Origin: Tubulanus polymorphus
Taxonomy: Eukaryota > Nemertea > Palaeonemertea > Tubulaniformes > Tubulanidae
Direction of reading: 5' to 3'
DNA: 64,000 nucleotides
NCBI RefSeq assembly: GCF_964204645.1
Contig: NC_134032.1
Location: 2,198,916 to 2,262,915, forward strand
Part shown: positions 12,443-24,379 of the stretch, piece after piece
How the letters are laid out: each line of letters starts with the position of its first letter
How positions within the stretch are numbered: position 1 is the first letter of the stretch
Program-made: the position numbers and the translations under genes
Notes under the pieces: model-generated
What the model saw: only the letters and a program-made list of their open reading frames with translations
What the model was told of the DNA's origin: nothing
Database searches by the model: none

Positions 12443-12580
12443 GGGGCTGGTTGCACAGTTGTGGCTTAAGTCCAAAAGTGTACTTAGATATTAAGACAGT
12501 CCTAAGTTGTCAGATTGGCTATAGAACTAAGTTGGTCTAAGACGGAACTTATGTCTTAGCCATGACTATGCAACCAGGCT
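12443..12580 (-). mobile_element. 138-bp MITE (family M47), copy 3, inverted
   Basis: It begins GGGGCTGGTTGCACAG, but the interior runs in the opposite direction (AGTTGTCAGATTGGCTATAG). The right end is more decayed (ATGCAACCAGGC). Confidence 0.65.
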
Positions 12581-12589
12581 ATGGGTCCA

Positions 12590-13085
12590 GTTCCATAGTC
12601 CAGACCTAAATCCAAAAATGATCTTAAATTCAAAGACTGGTCTTAACCTGTTAGATTGGTTATTGAACTATAGAAGGTGGCTTAGACTGGTCTCAAGTCT
12701 AATCAATGACTATGGCCCTAGGCCAAGTTGCACAGTTATGACTAGGTCCAAAAATGGTCTTCAGTCGAAGACTGGCCTTAACTTGTTAGAATGGGCAGAG
12801 AATCAACATGGTATTAGACTGGTTTAAAATCTAAGCCATGTATGTGCAACTGGTTCTATGGTCGATACTCAAGACCAGAAAGACTGGTCTTAACCTGTCA
12901 GATTGGTTATAGAACTAAAATGAGCTTAGACTTGGCTCTAAGTTGTTAGATTGTTTATAGAACCGAAATGAGCTTAGACTGGTCTTAAGTTGTTAGATTG
13001 GCTATAGAACCAAAATGAGCTTAGACTGGTCTTAAGTTGTTAGATTGGCTATAGAACTAAATTGATCTTAGATCGGTGACTATGG
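12590..13085 (+). repeat. M47-derived fragments and 47-bp array
   Basis: Decayed MITE ends (GGGTCCAGTTCCATAGTC, GGCCAAGTTGCACAGTTATG) are mixed with about four 47-bp units at 12900-13075. Confidence 0.8.
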
Positions 13086-13795
13086 AACTGACTGGACTAA
13101 AAAGTTTTGAGATTTTGATACATGTCTAGTTATCCATATACCAACAACAACTTCTAAATGAAATTAGACATTAAGATGGACTTTTTTTCGAAAGTAAGAT
13201 CAAAATTTTCCATCGTGGAAAGATACACAACGCATTTTAAATATTTAACGGTTAAGGATTTTCAATGAAAACGGTTTTCGATTTTCCAGTCGATTTAAGG
13301 TTGAGTTTACGAACGACAAGTCGCGGCCGGTGTACCTGGAAACACACACACTCTGGTAACAGTTGTACTTTTGTGGTCCGTACTATCAAATCACGCATAA
13401 ACATCTTTGACCGAATCGAGATCGGCGCCTTTAAAATCGGTGGATGAATGGACACAAGCACCTGAAGGTGTTTATATCAGATTCTATCGGGATGTAATGA
13501 GGCGGTATTAAGGAGGCTATTCGTGCGGCCGACGCGTCCGACAAAAAAAACCTAGTAAAGATTTGAATAAATAAAAGGCGAAGCGAACGCGGGCGATTAC
13601 TAGAATTGACGCGACAAAAGGCCGGGTAATTGTTTACTAATTTTGGCGTGCGTCGAGCCGTGAATGGCTTTCAAACAGACAAGTGACGAGTATCTCTGCT
13701 TGTCCCATCCCACCGTCGCAACGACATCGATGTACTTAATGTAGGTTGTGATTTCTTGATTTTGATATCGGGGGTCAATTGTGCATTAAAAATGT
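13086..13795. other. Non-coding DNA, no gene seen
   Basis: It contains a CpG-richer stretch at 13300-13700 without splice-bounded frames that I can support. Confidence 0.4.
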
Positions 13796-14175
13796 AGATA
13801 CTCTAGACCAGTCTAAGACCATTTTGATTCTATAACCAATCTAACAACTTAAGACCAGTCTAAGCTAATTTTAGTTCTATAGCCAATCTAACAACTTAAG
13901 ACCAGTCTAAGCTCATTTTGGTTCTATAACCAATCTAACAACTTAAGACCAGTCTAAGTTCATTTTGGTTCTATAAACAATCTAACAACTTAAGACCAGT
14001 CTAAGCTAATTTTTTCTATAACCAATCTAACAACTTAAGACCAGTCTAAGCTCATTTAGTTCTACAACCAACCTAACCACTTAAGACCGGTCTAAGCTGA
14101 TAGTTAGGTAATCTAGACGATCTAACTACTATGGTCAATCTAATTACTTAAGACCAGTAGTAAAAACTGAGACCA
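13796..14175 (-). repeat. 47-bp tandem array, about 7 units, reverse orientation
   Basis: Units of CTTAAGACCAGTCTAAGCTC, then ATTTTGGTTCTATAACCAAT, then CTAACAA. The array ends in an M47 end-like GACCACTTTCGGACTTGAG. Confidence 0.9.
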
Positions 14176-16224
14176 CTTTCGGACTTGAGTCGCGACGGTG
14201 CGACGGAACCCGCAGGTCACATCAATGATACAGCGTGTATCGTTTTTGGAACCGGGGAAGAATGTACGCATTCTTGCTCGAAACTGAGCCGTATGCCCCG
14301 GGGCGGTCAGCAACGAAACGAGCGCTCGAAGTATTCAACAAATATAGAATATTTAGTATTAATATAATAACGTAATGATTAATATCGTTACGAAAACAGC
14401 GTTTGATATTTTTCGGTCACTATGACGTCATCGATATGATCATATCGTTTCTATATAGCAAATTAGCGTGTACATACTGAAATAGATTAGAAGTTTGAAA
14501 CCCACTATAAACAGAGTTTGAAAGATTAAAGCAAAGCTTTATAATAAGCCGAAAACCTCGAGAAAACTAGGATATATTCTGACTTTTCAAATGAATTCTA
14601 TGAGCCATTTTCAAAATCAGATTTTGTAAAATGTCAATGTCTGAAACGTTAAACGATATCCTAGTTTTTTTGTTTTACAGTTTATTGATGTAAAACGATC
14701 ACTTGTATATGGAAACATAATAAAGCAAATTTTGTTTACCTAAAATTAGCCTTCGGTTTTAGTTCTTTTGATGGATAAAATTCGCTTTTGATCTTAAAAT
14801 AGGGATTGTCCCTGTTATTTATTTGGTTGGTATTTTTTTCGATTGAGTGTCCCCTACAGACCCACCACACTTGCCGGGAGCGAAACAGGGGGTTCGATTT
14901 TGAAATCGGAAATCGATGTACAGATATAGTTGTGTGATCGGCGGTCGCTTTTTAAGGCTACAACAAATGATATAACTTGTTTATCCTTTCAGCTTGGTTG
15001 ACAAGTTGACTCAACCGACCGCCTATCCACCTTCCATATTACTTTTTAAAAATCGTGATCAATTTTACCATAACGCCGGATTTTATCGCATTTAAATTGA
15101 ACCGACCGATTAGGAGAAACGATGTATCGTTTTTGTTTAGCCTAATCTTTTAGATTTTGTGGTTTTGTGGTAAACAGCGCGGGTTTTAAACTGATTTAAT
15201 AGTTCCAATGTTCGCTTAGGAAATGAAGATTCCCGACACTGTTACTAAATTAGTTCTAATAAATAAACGTCTTTTTCGTTTAGTTGGATGAATTTGGTCC
15301 AGAATGAAGTCATCGGATATTTCAAGCAATCTATTGTGAATCATCAGCTCACCAGGTTAGTGGTAGAAATCCCCTGAGTGGAAATCCCCTTGGTAAAAAT
15401 CACCTTTGATAAAAAACAGTTTCAGTAATTTATGGCACGCATATCAATGTCAGTGACAAGAGGTTAGGGACAGCAGCAGTAGCAGCACCAGCTGCATGCA
15501 CCAACAGGGGACCTGTTTCACAAAGCGACGTTTCGGCTAAAAACTATAAGCCATCATCAGGCGTACTGGGAACAAAATGGATTGACAAGATATTTGTACA
15601 GGAATGTAACAAAGGAACTGAGTGAGTGATTAAAAGTTGAATACAGATTAAAGCAATTAAAAACGAACACATTAAAGTACACAGAATAAGTAATCGACAA
15701 AATCTTCAAGATTTTGCGAGGTTTTGTCGCAAGTTGTAATGTAACATTGGCGCGCACGTGTGTTTGTTCGGCGATAAAATCAAAATGGCCGCGCAAATAA
15801 TCGCGGCCGAGGTTAATTAGTAATTAGTCGAAGCGGGGTTCGATTAAGAGCAGTCGCTTTGTGCCCGAGTCAAACAAACGCGTCGTTTACTCGACTCGCG
15901 GAGGATATGTGTGTTTAATCGAGGTGTTTAATCATCGCAATTAGCGCACAAAGGGTTAAACATCGTGTTATAGATTTCCCCTCAAAAACGAAACTATTAT
16001 TTACTCACCGATCTCGTAACGAATCTAATAATGACCACTCTTAGTTTAAGTCAAGTGATATTTACGCGTTCGTTGGCGCTTTCTTTCTGGCGATGATTCG
16101 TTTTCTCAGGATAATCCTGCGATCGAATGTAATTGCACGCAAAATGGAATAGAAAGAAAAAAAAAGAAAAAACGAAATTCCCGTAATTACGAGAAGAAAA
16201 TGTACATATGCAAGGTACTATATC
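14176..16224. other. Intergenic DNA with one dispersed repeat
   Basis: Mostly unique AT-rich sequence. A copy of the 150-bp dispersed repeat lies at 14805-14960. CTGATGATGG-like sequence on the - strand near 15545 (GCCATCATCAGG) hints at another decayed Penelope-type end. No gene found. Confidence 0.4.
14805..14960 (+). repeat. Dispersed 150-bp repeat (family D150)
   Basis: It reads AATAGGGATTGTCCCTGTTA, then ACCCACCACACTTGCCGGGAG, here split as ACCCACCACAC and TTGCCGGGAG, then CGAAACAGGGGGTTCGATTT. Other copies are at 17390-17545 (-), 19515-19580 (-), 30895-31025, 57095-57250 and 61330-61480 (-). CCCTGTT and AACAGGG can pair. Class unknown. Confidence 0.65.
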
Positions 16225-16655
16225 GGTTAAGTCGTGACTTAGCTACTGGAACCGGTCAGAGCTTGTACGTAGATCAGTCTGAGCTCAATTTGGTTCTATA
16301 ATTTAGCAACTCAAGACAAGTCAAAGCTCATTTTGGTTCTATAACCGATCTAACAACTTAAGACCAGTCTAAGCTCATTTTGGTTCTATAGCCAACCTAA
16401 AAACTTAAGACTAGTCTAAACTCACTTTAGTTCTATAACCAATCTAACAACTTAAGACCAATCTAAGCTCATTTTGGTTCTATAACCAATCTAACAACTT
16501 AAGACCAGTCTAAGCTCATTTTGGTTCCATAACCGATCTAACAACTTAAGACCAGTCTAAGCTCATTTTGGTTCTATAACCAATCTAACAACTTCAGACC
16601 AGTCTAAGCTCATTTTGGTTCTATAACCAATCTAACAACTTAAGACCAGTTTTTG
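16225..16655 (-). repeat. 47-bp tandem array, about 8 units, reverse orientation
   Basis: Units like AACAACTTAAGACCAGTCTA followed by AGCTCATTTTGGTTCTATAACC. An M47 end-like GTGACTTAGCTACTGGAACC lies on the left. Confidence 0.9.
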
Positions 16656-18153
16656 AACTTTTTAAAACTATTTGCGGATTCAATTCGTAATAGTAACTGT
16701 GTCCATGGGTTTCTGCACAACTGGGAATCGGACAACTGGAACAAATACGCAGATATCGAGGGCGATGTATCATTACTGTTTATCTTCAACCTCCTTGAAA
16801 TATATATATAAACGAAATATCATTTTCTCGATAAAGAATCCACGCGGGTTAAAGATTATTACTCGAATCGGAAAGAGCTACGCCTAATTAAACCGACAGG
16901 TCGTCGAATTGTTGATATCGAATTTAACGTAACTTATAGCTTAAAGAAATAAACAAAACCCAGCGATTTGACGAGTGAGGCGATATAGGATAGGTCTTAT
17001 TCGATCGATTTCCATCGTATCCCTATAACAATAACCCATATCGGCGCGATGGCGAACCGACGTAGGTTGTTATATAGGCTGTTATTTCAGATTACCGGAG
17101 AATAGTAAAAATAAACAGTTTGTTTATCACGAAGCGGAACAACACTGGCGCGAATGGAGCGTGTGCCAGTGAATGGCTTGACACGGGCCATATTGCGCCG
17201 AAACCCGCACCAGAAAGGCGTGAAAATGAACGCAATGTTTTTCGAAGGCGCTTAATGATTAGAACTCTTTTTGCCGGAGAAAAACTAAACCATTATCCAT
17301 GCTGGAAGGCTCGGCATTTTCTACCTTGGAATAGGGATGATTTCCCGCTTGCCGGTATATATTCATGACAAATGATTTGATTTCCACATAGTTTTGGTTC
17401 TGTCCCTTACAAACCCACCAGATTTCCGATTTCACAATCAAACCCCCTGTTTCGCTCCCGGCAGGTATGGTGCGTTTGTATAAGGGACAGCGAATTAAAA
17501 CAAATCAAACGAAATCTACCAATCGAATAAATTACAGGGTCAATCCCTATTTCAAGATTAAGAAAACGTGAAAATTTTGAAGGGTTAAGATCATAGCCCA
17601 TTTACATAAGTTTTTTTTTTTAATTATTGGAACATCATGAATAAGTTTAGTTCATCTTCAATGGTTAACCCAGGCTGCTGCTGCTGCTGCCGCTGCTGTT
17701 TCTGCTGCAACTGCTGCCGCTGACGCTGCAGTTCAAGGCATTGATAAGAACCACACGCGCCAGATCAGCGCGGATATCGTATTTTGATACAGGTAGTTTG
17801 AACAATGCGGGTGTTGCGTGTCACGCACGATACGCGCGCGTACTCCGATCTACTGTTTATAGAAAACCGCTGAAATTACAGTTACAACTTCTTGTGAGGG
17901 TAGAGACAGGAGACACCTGTTCCAGCGATACTGTAACAACTTACTTACAGCTCGCACTGAGACTGGATCGCGGCTGCTATTGTATTACTGTTTTCATAGC
18001 GTTATCAGCTAAATATCGATCTATAGTATTTTGATGAAAGGCAGACGTTGTGTTCGCGACCCGTGTATCTACAATGTGGTGCTTTTAATGAAATGAATGG
18101 AATTGTTTTGTACAACGAATATTTCATATCAAACAAAACTGATATAATCATAT
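16656..18153. other. Intergenic DNA, no gene seen
   Basis: It contains a reverse copy of the D150 repeat (17390-17545) and an imperfect GCTGCTGCTGC/CTGCCGCTG tract at 17672-17732. No supported exon. Confidence 0.4.
17672..17732. repeat. Imperfect (GCT)n tract
   Basis: GCTGCTGCTGCTGCTGCCGC with interruptions. It is not in a convincing exon. Confidence 0.8.
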
Positions 18154-18900
18154 TTGACTCTAGATCCAGTTGCACAGTTGTGTGGGTTTAATTTGACTCT
18201 GGATCCAGTTGCACAGTTGTGTGGGTTCAATTTGACCCTGAACCCAGTTCCACAGTTGCGTGGGTTTAATTTGACTCTGGATCCAGTTCCACAGTTGCGT
18301 GGGTTTAATTTGAATCTAGGTCCAGTTCCACAGTTGTGTAGGTTTAATTTGACCCTGAATCCAGTTCCACAGTTGTGTGGGTTTAATTTGACTCTGGATC
18401 CAGTTCCACAGTTGCGTGGGTTTAATTTGACTCTAGATCCAGTTGCACAGTTGTGTGGGTTTAATTTGACTTTGGATCCAGTTGCACAGTTGTGTGGGTT
18501 CAATTTGACCCTGAACCTAGTTCCACAGTTGCGTGGGTTTAATTTGACTCTGGATCCAGTTCCACAGTTGCGTGGGTTTAATTTGAATCTAGGTCCAGTT
18601 CCACAGTTGTGTAGGTTTAATTTGACCCTGAATCCAGTTCCACAGTTGTGTGGGTTTAATTTGACTCTGGATCCAGTTCCACAGTTGCGTGGGTTTAATT
18701 TGAATCTAGGTCCAGTTCCACAGTTGTGTGGGTTTAATTTGACCCTGAATCCAGTTCCACAGTTGTGTGGGTTTAATTTGAATCTAGGTCCAGTTCCACA
18801 GTTGTGTAGGTTTAATTTGACCCTGAACCCAGTTCCACAGTTGTGTGGGTTTTAATTTGACTCTGGACCCAGTTCCACAGTTGTGCGGGTTTAATTCGAT
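18154..18900 (+). repeat. 39-bp tandem array, about 19 units, with higher-order structure
   Basis: Units of CCAGTTCCACAGTTGTGTGG plus GTTTAATTTGACTCTGGAT. Several unit variants (GTTGCACAG, TTGCGTGGG, TTGAATCTAGG, TTGTGTAGG) recur in the same order about seven units apart (around 18157 and 18430), so a block of units was duplicated. Because 39 is divisible by three, most frames stay open across it. Confidence 0.95.
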
Positions 18901-20290
18901 TTTTTTTTTGATGCCTCAGAACCGATACTTGCATTTAAGGCAAACTCGGAGGATGTATTATGATAATCCTGCCTAAGTACCTGTATGTAAACCGACTCGC
19001 GGTGTCTAGTACTATAGCAACAGCTGATCGCTGCGCGGTCGAGTTACGGGACTGTCGATATCAACACCAGTAAATCGATACAATTTTCTAGTAATTGCCG
19101 TGACAAAATTGACACTCGACGCAAAACCGCCAAGAACGTGTTTGAACTCGAAATTTTCACGATCATCTCGATATATTCTCAAGTAAAAGGGCTGCTTTTA
19201 GACGAAGTTACGGAATTTTGAAAAAAATGCACCGTCTTGTAAAAACGTGTTGGACGCAAACAACTCGGTGAAAAATATTTAAAAAAAAGCTTTCTGATTA
19301 GTATCGCGTGAAAAACGTCCAGAGATATAAAATGTATATGAAAATTGACGACATTGATGTTTTCGTGTTCAAAAGGCCAACAGAAATCCTAATCAGTGGT
19401 TTACCGGTTCAGGCTATATGGACGGAATATTAGTTGATCTTGAATGAACTGGTTCCGAAAATTTCAATTATCTATACTTCCAAATAATTAAATTTGACCG
19501 ATGACCAACCAGTTTTATCCGTACTTCGATTTCCGATTTCAAAATCAATCAACCCCCTGTTTCGTTCCCGGCAGGGACTCAATAGATAGCTAGAAATGAA
19601 ATTGGTTAAAATACATGAGAAGGAAAACGATCCCTATATCGAGATGGAAGAAAAAAAGATGATGTCAATGTCCCCAAAAATAAATAATTTTTTGAGGCTC
19701 AACATTTTAGTACTTTGGACGACTAATTGACCTAAGATTGCTGAGTCACAGATGCATGCAGTCTTGGATTATCTAAGACCGATAAGTAAATAAACATATT
19801 CAACATGCGTTTTAAACCGAAGTCAAAATCAAGCCCATATAACACTGTTCTAATGCGATCGATTACAGTTCTCGCGTTCAGAACCAGGGTCGAATCAGAC
19901 CTTATTAAAACGACGAATACAAGCAGTGTGAGTATATCGATACTAGACGATGGAGGCTTCCTCGTTCGCGGAGGACCATTGAAATTTGTTTAGGTCTATT
20001 ATTCTGACCCGACGTATAATAATATAAACAGGTCGATTTATGCAGGTATAATCCATGGTCCATTCAACCTGATAAAAGCTATTGTCGACGAGTGGATGGT
20101 TTTATCGTTATAACCGCTTTGTTTGTGGCCTCCAATTTCGATGTGAAATCGTTTTTGATAATCGCTATTTTATAATCGGCTACCTGCAACTAAAAAGCTT
20201 CCTGGTACTGTGAATTTGGCTTCAAACTAGCAAAATAGCCGTGATCGAATTTTGCCCGGAACGCCTCCAAATATGTCTTTTCGATGACCA
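18901..20290. other. Intergenic DNA, no gene seen
   Basis: Unique sequence apart from a partial reverse D150 copy at 19515-19580. Confidence 0.4.
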
Positions 20291-20309
20291 AAAATTCTAG
20301 GTCCAAGTC

Positions 20310-20720
20310 GAAACGTTGAATAAACTACACTAGCTCAAGGAAACATTTTAGACTCTTTTTATTCTTAGTGTGCAGGGATTTTATATTGTCTTTACAACAC
20401 GAACTCAGAGTGTTTCATCAATGGTTATAATGAGGACAACATCAGCATTCCTGAAGATGACTATTAGGATATAGTCGAAACGTTGAATAAACTACACTAG
20501 CTCAAGGAAACATTTCATACTCTTTTTATTCTTAGTGTGCAGGGATTTTATATTATCTTTACAACACGGGCTCAGAGTGTTTCATCAATGGTTATAATGA
20601 GGACAACATCAGTATTCCTGAAGGCGACTACTAGGATAAACGTTGAATAAACAATATATCAAGCAAACATTTCGGACCCTTTTTTATTCTGCAGGGATTT
20701 TACAACACGAACTCAGATTG
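20310..20720 (+). mobile_element. 167-bp Penelope-associated repeat, about 2.5 units
   Basis: Three copies of the GTCGAAACGTTGAATAAAC zone with the shared tail ACTAGCTCAAGGAAACATTT. The middle copy (CTGAAGA at 20451) has the complete core. The first lacks CTGAAGA, and the third has CTGAAGG with GTCGAA lost. Confidence 0.8.
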
Positions 20721-20837
20721 TTTCATCAATTCTACGATTGCTTATACCCGGAAATCGATTATCTAGCTACCCGGAAGCTGTCACACACGCGCAATCTGAA
20801 ACAAACCCGCATCACTAATTTATACTTCTGTTTAAGC

Positions 20838-20880
20838 AACAACAACAACAACAGCAGCAGCAGCAGCAGCTACAGTAACA
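20838..20880. repeat. (CAA)n(CAG)n tract
   Basis: ACAACAACAACAGCAGCAG followed by CAGCAGCAGC. Confidence 0.85.
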
Positions 20881-21508
20881 GGTGCCTGGTCGGTATACAG
20901 GATGCCCATTTGAATTGAAGCGTCATTTTTGAATGGAAATAGGCTATTATGTGATTGAATATAGCTAATTGTTTAATTCATACAAAATAATTATGCATAT
21001 GGACGATATTTTTACTGATTCGCGCATTTGTTTAGGGATATATACATGTAGGTCAAATTTTCGAGTTCAAAAATTCGATTCTTTAAAGCTTCCATCAGAT
21101 TGAAAATGAACTGATTTCAATTTCCTATCAAATTTAACTATATAACGTGTTTATCCTAAGTCGATTGAAAACGAATTCAATTCAAGCCCGATTTAAAATC
21201 TAAACGGGGTAAAAACAACATTATCGATTGGTATCTAGATAGCCCGTGCACTGACTGAGAAAATATAAGATTTAAAGCCTTGACCATAAACTAAATTGAA
21301 ACATCTGGAAAATTAAAAATTCATTTAGAATTGATAAAATAATTTCCGTTTTTATTTTTTAAATCTTAGAATAGCTGGTTTTAATCTTATCATAAATACA
21401 CACACTAGGCACAAAAAAAGGCCGGATTTTGGTCGATCGCCTCCAAAAGCGGTGCCGAATTAAGAACGTGCAATTAGGTTCGGTAGCGTGCGCGCCACCG
21501 AACATAGA

Positions 21509-21579
21509 GGCTCGGTGGCCAAGTGGTAAGGCGTCGGTCTCGTAAACCGAAGATCCCGGGTTCGACCCCCGGCCGGGCC
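21509..21579 (+). tRNA. tRNA-Thr, anticodon CGU
   Basis: The 71-base sequence folds as a full cloverleaf. The acceptor stem GGCTCGG pairs with CCGGGCC (with G-T wobble), the D arm is GCC/GGC, and the anticodon stem TCGGT/ACCGA holds the loop CTCGTAA with anticodon CGT at the right position. The T arm is CCGGG/CCCGG with loop TTCGACC. It decodes ACG. No intron or mismatch is seen, and a run of T follows shortly after the 3' end (TTGATTTTT), as for pol III genes. It looks functional. Confidence 0.93.
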
Positions 21580-22135
21580 TTGATTTTTCGTCGACAAAAT
21601 GTATTTGTCCGATTATGATGACGTTCATAAATTCCCTTCTAAGTAACCCTCATATCCTATTTTTAAAACCTACGGGAACTAATCACAAATATGATTTTAA
21701 TAATAGTAATTACGCGATCTGTATCTCATGGAGAAAAACCCGAATTCTAGATGATGAACTCGATCCAGGGGTTCCAGGATGTTCTATCGAGTAGTAATTC
21801 TTTCAGGAAGGAAAGAGTCTTCTGTGTTTTTGATAGCTGTTTATTGTCTCAAGGCCCCGATGCGCTCTAATTTAAAACGATACTATCACATTTCAATTGA
21901 GCGATTTATTGACAAGGACGTGGTGATTCATATTCATAAATTTGCCCCATTTTCCACGCGCGGATAATGCGGGCCGAGACATTGCAAGCTCGCATATTCT
22001 GAATCTATCGTTTACCAGAAATAGAAAATCTCATTTGATAGAATGCTAGTGATTACTGAGCCATCAACAACGTGGGATTTTTTATCTGAACAACAAGTCG
22101 AGACTCCAGGCCTGAAAGTCCCAATTCTAAACGCG

Positions 22136-22535
22136 GGTCTAAACTTGTAAGATTAGATAGAACCAAAATAAGCTAAGATTGGTCATAATTTGTTAGGTTA
22201 TAGGTTATAGGTTATAGAACCAAAATAAGCATAGACTGGTCTTAATTTGTTTGATTGGTTATAGAACCAAAATGAGCTTAGACAGGTCTTAAGTTGTTAG
22301 ATTGGCCATAGAACTAAAATAAGCATAGACTGGTATTTATTTGTTAGATTGGTTATATAGAACCAAAATGAGCTTAGACTGGACTTAAGCTGTTAGATTG
22401 GCTATAGAACAAAACGAGCTTAGACTGGTCTTAAGTTGTTTGATTGGCTATAGAACAAAACGAGCTTAGACTGGTCTTTATTTTTTAGATTGGTTATAGA
22501 ACCAAAATGGGCTTAGACTGAAGCTGACTTAAACC
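22136..22535 (+). repeat. 47-bp tandem array, about 8 units
   Basis: Units of TTAGATTGGTTATAGAACCA followed by AAATGAGCTTAGACTGGTC, with several small indels. Confidence 0.88.
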
Positions 22536-23122
22536 GGTCTTATTATGTTTTCATGGGATAAGGAAAGCATTTTTTTTCACTTTGGAACACTGTAAATTGC
22601 ATCTAACCCATGAACAAATTTTCGAATATACGCCTACAGCATTTTCAGTTATAAAATAAAATAGGCGCACGATCTCTCCCGGTCGCACACATGATTATGG
22701 TATACTAAGGTTCTTGATAAATACTAAGTTTTGAAAACGCTTGGTACCAGCCGCGACTTATTTGTAATTCATATTCATTGTCATCTCTAGTTAACCTAAA
22801 CCATCTTTTCGTCCGCAATGAAGCGCGTAATTTAAGAAGAATCGTTTTGCATTCAGTGACATACTCCGACCAGGCGCTGAGAAAACAAACAGAAAATCAA
22901 GATTATCGAATCATTCAGGCAAATTAGGTCTTATTGACGATGGACACATGTGGCCAGAACTTCACAAAAGAAGTCAGCATTCTAAATAGAAGCCACAGGT
23001 TTCTGCGGAGCCGCCCACCGACCGTTCGGGTTATTATATCGCCGACTCGGGTCCTAATCGTTGTTAAATTTCGCGTGAAACCAGTCGCGTTCGCTTCCCA
23101 GCCAATACCGGAAGTCGTACAG

Positions 23123-23317
23123 GTTGTTTATGGACCGGTTACGCCCCTATTTTGCCGGTCGCGACGCCACATCAAAGGCGCCCGTTCGCGACGCCGGCAT
23201 CGCCGGCCGAATTTACTATCATTTCGACGAGCGTTCCCGCGACCTAGGTCGTCGCGGAATTGAAGGCCTCGACGCGATCGCTCCCATGTTTTATATACGC
23301 GACAATATATTCGGCTT
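23123..23317 (+). CDS. Possible single exon of a NIDO-like extracellular protein (weak)
   Basis: A CpG-rich 195-bp stretch is bounded by CGTACAG and GGCTT|GTAAAA, usable splice sites. One frame reads MDRLRPYFAGRDAT, then AGRIYYHFDERSRDLGRRG and LDAIAPMFY. The GRIYY....R...L.R pattern after a YFA..D block resembles the nidogen NIDO domain (FWADVDT ... GRVYYRE...LL.RA). No partner exon was found on either side and the acceptor has a poor pyrimidine tract. A non-coding CpG-rich element is an equal alternative. Confidence 0.22.
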
Positions 23318-23701
23318 GTAAAACACGACAGTTTCAAAATAGGCGAAAAAATGTCGATCGTTGACTTCAATAGAAAGCGGTTTGCCGCGACACCGACTCG
23401 GGGCAAATATCGAATCGCTTTTTACAAGTCAATGAGCTCGTTAAAATAGTCGGTTTTGTTAGAAGCTTGTTTTCTCTTGGGAACCCGTTCAACCGGAAGA
23501 CGCTCATGCAAGTTCGGCCTTGTTGGTTTTTTTTCTTCGTTAAGCGCGTAGGAGTTTATAGAAAGTCTATTTGTACCTATTGCATAATCGGTTATTTGGG
23601 AGTGGAATTCTGGCCGAGTTTGGGAAGTTCGCACTTTTTTCCATTTACTGTCGATCATACCCTGAATAGAGCGCGTTATAGTACGATTGTAGAATAGATA
23701 G

Positions 23702-23943
23702 CGAATAAAGACCCTCAGTAGATTTGTAGAAAAAGTTTATTTTCTAACAATTTCGATGTTAATTCTTAACCCCATCATCAAGAGACAATAGAAGAGACAA
23801 TAGAGAGATAATCAAGAGATAATAGAATAATGAATTACTGGTAATTCAATATTGTATTATTTCGGTCCCTGAAGATGAGATTTAGAATTAACCTCGAAAA
23901 TGAACTTTTTCTACAGATCTACTGTGTTTTTTTTTTATTCGTT
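23702..23943 (+). mobile_element. Foldback element with about 60-bp inverted ends and a hammerhead-like motif
   Basis: The left GCGAATAAAGACCCTCAGTAG and right ends (here CTACAGATCTACTGTG then TTTATTCGTTAAC) are inverted. The interior has CTGAAGA at 23869, the GAGATT/AACCTC hairpin (one mismatch) and GAAA at 23895. Related to 5901-6027. Confidence 0.6.
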
Positions 23944-24129
23944 AACTATCATGTGATCTAGATCAGTTCACTACTAGAATACATTACAAGATCGAAACCC
24001 GCCACAGAATTAGATCAAAAAGTCAAAAACAAATCACAGGAACTTTCTAAAGAGACCGTTCTGTCGAAATTACACAGTAAGCGACCGCTCGTGAAATGAT
24101 TTTTGATAAACCAAGCGGTTTGTTCGCAT

Positions 24130-24300
24130 GCTCGCTCTGTCAGTGACGCGAGGCGAGATGCTGTTCTGAGTAACAAGTGGGTTCGAGTCCTGCTGGCGGC
24201 TTACAGTGTGCGGGCAACATTTCAAGGGCCGCGGTCCCGCCGTGAGAACTGCCCAAATAGGGTTTGTCTTGGGAAACCAAAATCCATACGACTAAAGCGA
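24130..24300 (+). mobile_element. tRNA-derived SINE (family S1)
   Basis: AACAAGTGGGTTCGAGTCCT (B box), GCTTACAGTGTGCGGGCAAC and a GGGTTTGTCTTGGGAAACC tail. Confidence 0.55.
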
Positions 24301-24379
24301 GCAAGAACTATAATTCTAGAGCTACCAGTCTAATCTTAAGACTTAATACCACATTTGGATTTAAACCGAGATTGGGGCC

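Noticed and set aside
18154-18855. 233-residue open frame with a 13-residue repeat (LTLDPVPQLCGFN type)
   Set aside because: It is the 39-bp DNA repeat translated. Since 39 is 13 codons, all frames not holding a stop stay open, and similar frames appear on both strands of every 39-bp array.
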